Source: Streptomyces sp. NBC_01446 (GTDB lineage: Bacteria; Actinomycetota; Actinomycetes; Streptomycetales; Streptomycetaceae). From it: a DNA stretch of 64,000 nucleotides. This document shows positions 63,269 through 64,000 of this stretch, piece by piece. The notes beneath the pieces were generated by a model. That model made no database searches. It saw nothing but the letters and a program-made list of their open reading frames with translations, and was not told the origin of the DNA. Position 1 is the first letter of the stretch, and every line of letters starts with the position of its first letter. The stretch lies in contig NZ_JAPEPO010000001.1 in the NCBI RefSeq assembly GCF_026340095.1, forward strand, positions 5,170,001 through 5,234,000, in the 5' to 3' direction. A program made the translations under genes and the position numbers.

Positions 63269-64000
63269 CCAGCGGGTCCCAGCCCTCGCCTCGTTCCGGG
63301 AGCAGGGACGGGTCCGAAAGGACGGATCCGGTGTGCACCTCGTGCATCAGGCGGCGGTCCAGGATCCGGCCCGCGCAGGCGATGCCGCTGACCGCCGAGC
63401 CCGTGATGCCGTTGCCGTAGCGGGTGTCCGCGCCGGCGATGTAGAGGCCCTCGACGAAGGTCGCCGAGTCCGGGCGGGCCCCGGCCGCGCCCCAGTGCGC
63501 CATGCCGAAGGGCGTACCGCCGCTGGAGAGCGTGTAGCGCTCGTGGGTGAGGGGAGTCGCGGTCTCCAGGTGCGTGATGTGACCGCGCAGCGGGCCGAGC
63601 AGCTCCTCCGCCGCGTCCAGGACCGCGTCCGTGAGGCGGGCCTTCTCCTTCTGGTACGCGGGGTTGCGGCGGTACTTCTCGCCGTCCGCGGGGCCCGCAC
63701 GCACGCCCCACTGCTCGAAGCCGGGCGGGCACAGCGTCATCAGCTGGAAGTTGGAGTGGCCCGGAGGGCAGATGCGGGGGGTGACGTCGTCCTTGCCGGA
63801 GGCGAACGAAGCGAAGAGGAAGTCCGAGCCGCCCTCCACGGTGCCGGCGCGCAGCCCCGCGTAGAACCGCTCGATGTCGTCGCCGCGGTACCACCACAGG
63901 TTGGTGTGCTGTTCGATGTCCCGGTCGAGGGCCACGTAGACCGCCGCCCAGGGGAGCGCCATCCGCGCGTCGCGCGTCTTGGCGGCGAGGCGGCGCGGCA
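63237..64000 (-). CDS. FAD-dependent oxidoreductase, C-terminal part (runs off the window)
   Basis: The window holds about 254 C-terminal codons of a phytoene desaturase/carotenoid isomerase-like flavoprotein; its start is beyond base 64000. The C-terminal FAD-binding segment is GLYIAGADTRYGNGITGSAVSGIACAGRIL. Other visible segments are EQHTNLWWYRGDDIERFYAGL and PPGHSNFQLMTLCPPG. The end overlaps the TetR frame by 32 bp, so the two were probably an operon with the regulator following. Substrate is unknown; a polyene or carotenoid-like lipid is only a family-based possibility. Confidence 0.82.
   Translation of the reverse strand, partial: PRRLAAKTRDARMALPWAAVYVALDRDIEQHTNLWWYRGDDIERFYAGLRAGTVEGGSDFLFASFASGKDDVTPRICPPGHSNFQLMTLCPPGFEQWGVRAGPADGEKYRRNPAYQKEKARLTDAVLDAAEELLGPLRGHITHLETATPLTHERYTLSSGGTPFGMAHWGAAGARPDSATFVEGLYIAGADTRYGNGITGSAVSGIACAGRILDRRLMHEVHTGSVLSDPSLLPERGEGWDPLDVSKGDAVQR

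Overview
The window is high-GC actinobacterial DNA with the character of a Streptomyces chromosome. Codon third positions are almost all G or C, GTG starts and 4-base start/stop overlaps are common, and many predicted proteins carry secretion or lipoprotein signals. The gene set also fits: a ribose operon with a fused permease/binding protein, a CsoR-type copper site, and an inositol catabolic cluster. No rRNA, tRNA, CRISPR array or replication origin was seen. The gene order resembles what I remember of the S. coelicolor SCO27xx region, but I did not check this.

Layout. 0-4 kb: agmatinase-family ureohydrolase, a TPP-dependent decarboxylase/synthase, and a secreted class A beta-lactamase-fold protein. 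4-12.4 kb: a fused heterodimer-type ABC exporter, a small four-cysteine secreted protein, an S28 peptidase, a lipoprotein and a GH3 beta-N-acetylglucosaminidase. 12.7-16.8 kb: a LysR regulator divergent from an EamA exporter that overlaps an atypical EPSP synthase, then a TIM-barrel isomerase. 17.2-21.6 kb: a LacI regulator divergent from a three-gene, translationally coupled carbohydrate operon (Gfo/Idh/MocA dehydrogenase, DUF993 aldolase-like protein, isomerase) behind a clear LacI operator. 22.3-28.3 kb: the ribose operon rbsR-rbsA-rbsCB-rbsK-rbsD on the minus strand behind twin operators. 28.5-33.1 kb: RecD2 helicase and citrate synthase. 33.5-37.3 kb: CopA and CopZ behind a CsoR box, then a PrsW-type protease. 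37.5-39.4 kb: an alcohol dehydrogenase, a GNAT acetyltransferase and a small HTH protein. 39.7-46.9 kb: inositol catabolism, with an IolE-like gene divergent from iolC, a Cgl0159-type TIM barrel, iolB, iolD and mmsA. 47.4-54.8 kb: an APC permease, a GNAT, a secreted-hydrolase/ABC-ATPase fusion with its permease, and a VWA lipoprotein. 54.8-58.3 kb: a decayed ABC exporter fragment, then two different insertion sequences head to tail, separated and flanked by CTAG. 58.3-64 kb: an aldo/keto reductase, an SCP2 protein, a TetR regulator, an acyl-CoA synthetase, a frameshifted TetR gene and the 3' part of an FAD oxidoreductase.

How the parts work together. Three carbon-source modules (ribose, inositol, and a sugar of unknown identity) each have a DNA-binding regulator or a clear operator. 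The inositol genes would carry inosose through a diketo intermediate, deoxyglucuronate and a phosphorylated ketogluconate to malonate semialdehyde and acetyl-CoA, which citrate synthase can use. The copper genes form a chaperone/efflux pair. The SCP2, TetR and acyl-CoA synthetase genes share TTAC-N6-GTAA dyads and may form a small lipid regulon.

The least conventional elements are the hydrolase/ABC fusion, the EPSP synthase with Ala at the glyphosate-determining position coupled to an exporter, the uncharacterised DUF993 operon, the precise CTAG-IS-CTAG-IS-CTAG structure, a duplicated 3' end of citrate synthase, and a possible unannotated small RNA unit near 22.2 kb. Functions are inferred by reading the sequence; no database search was run.
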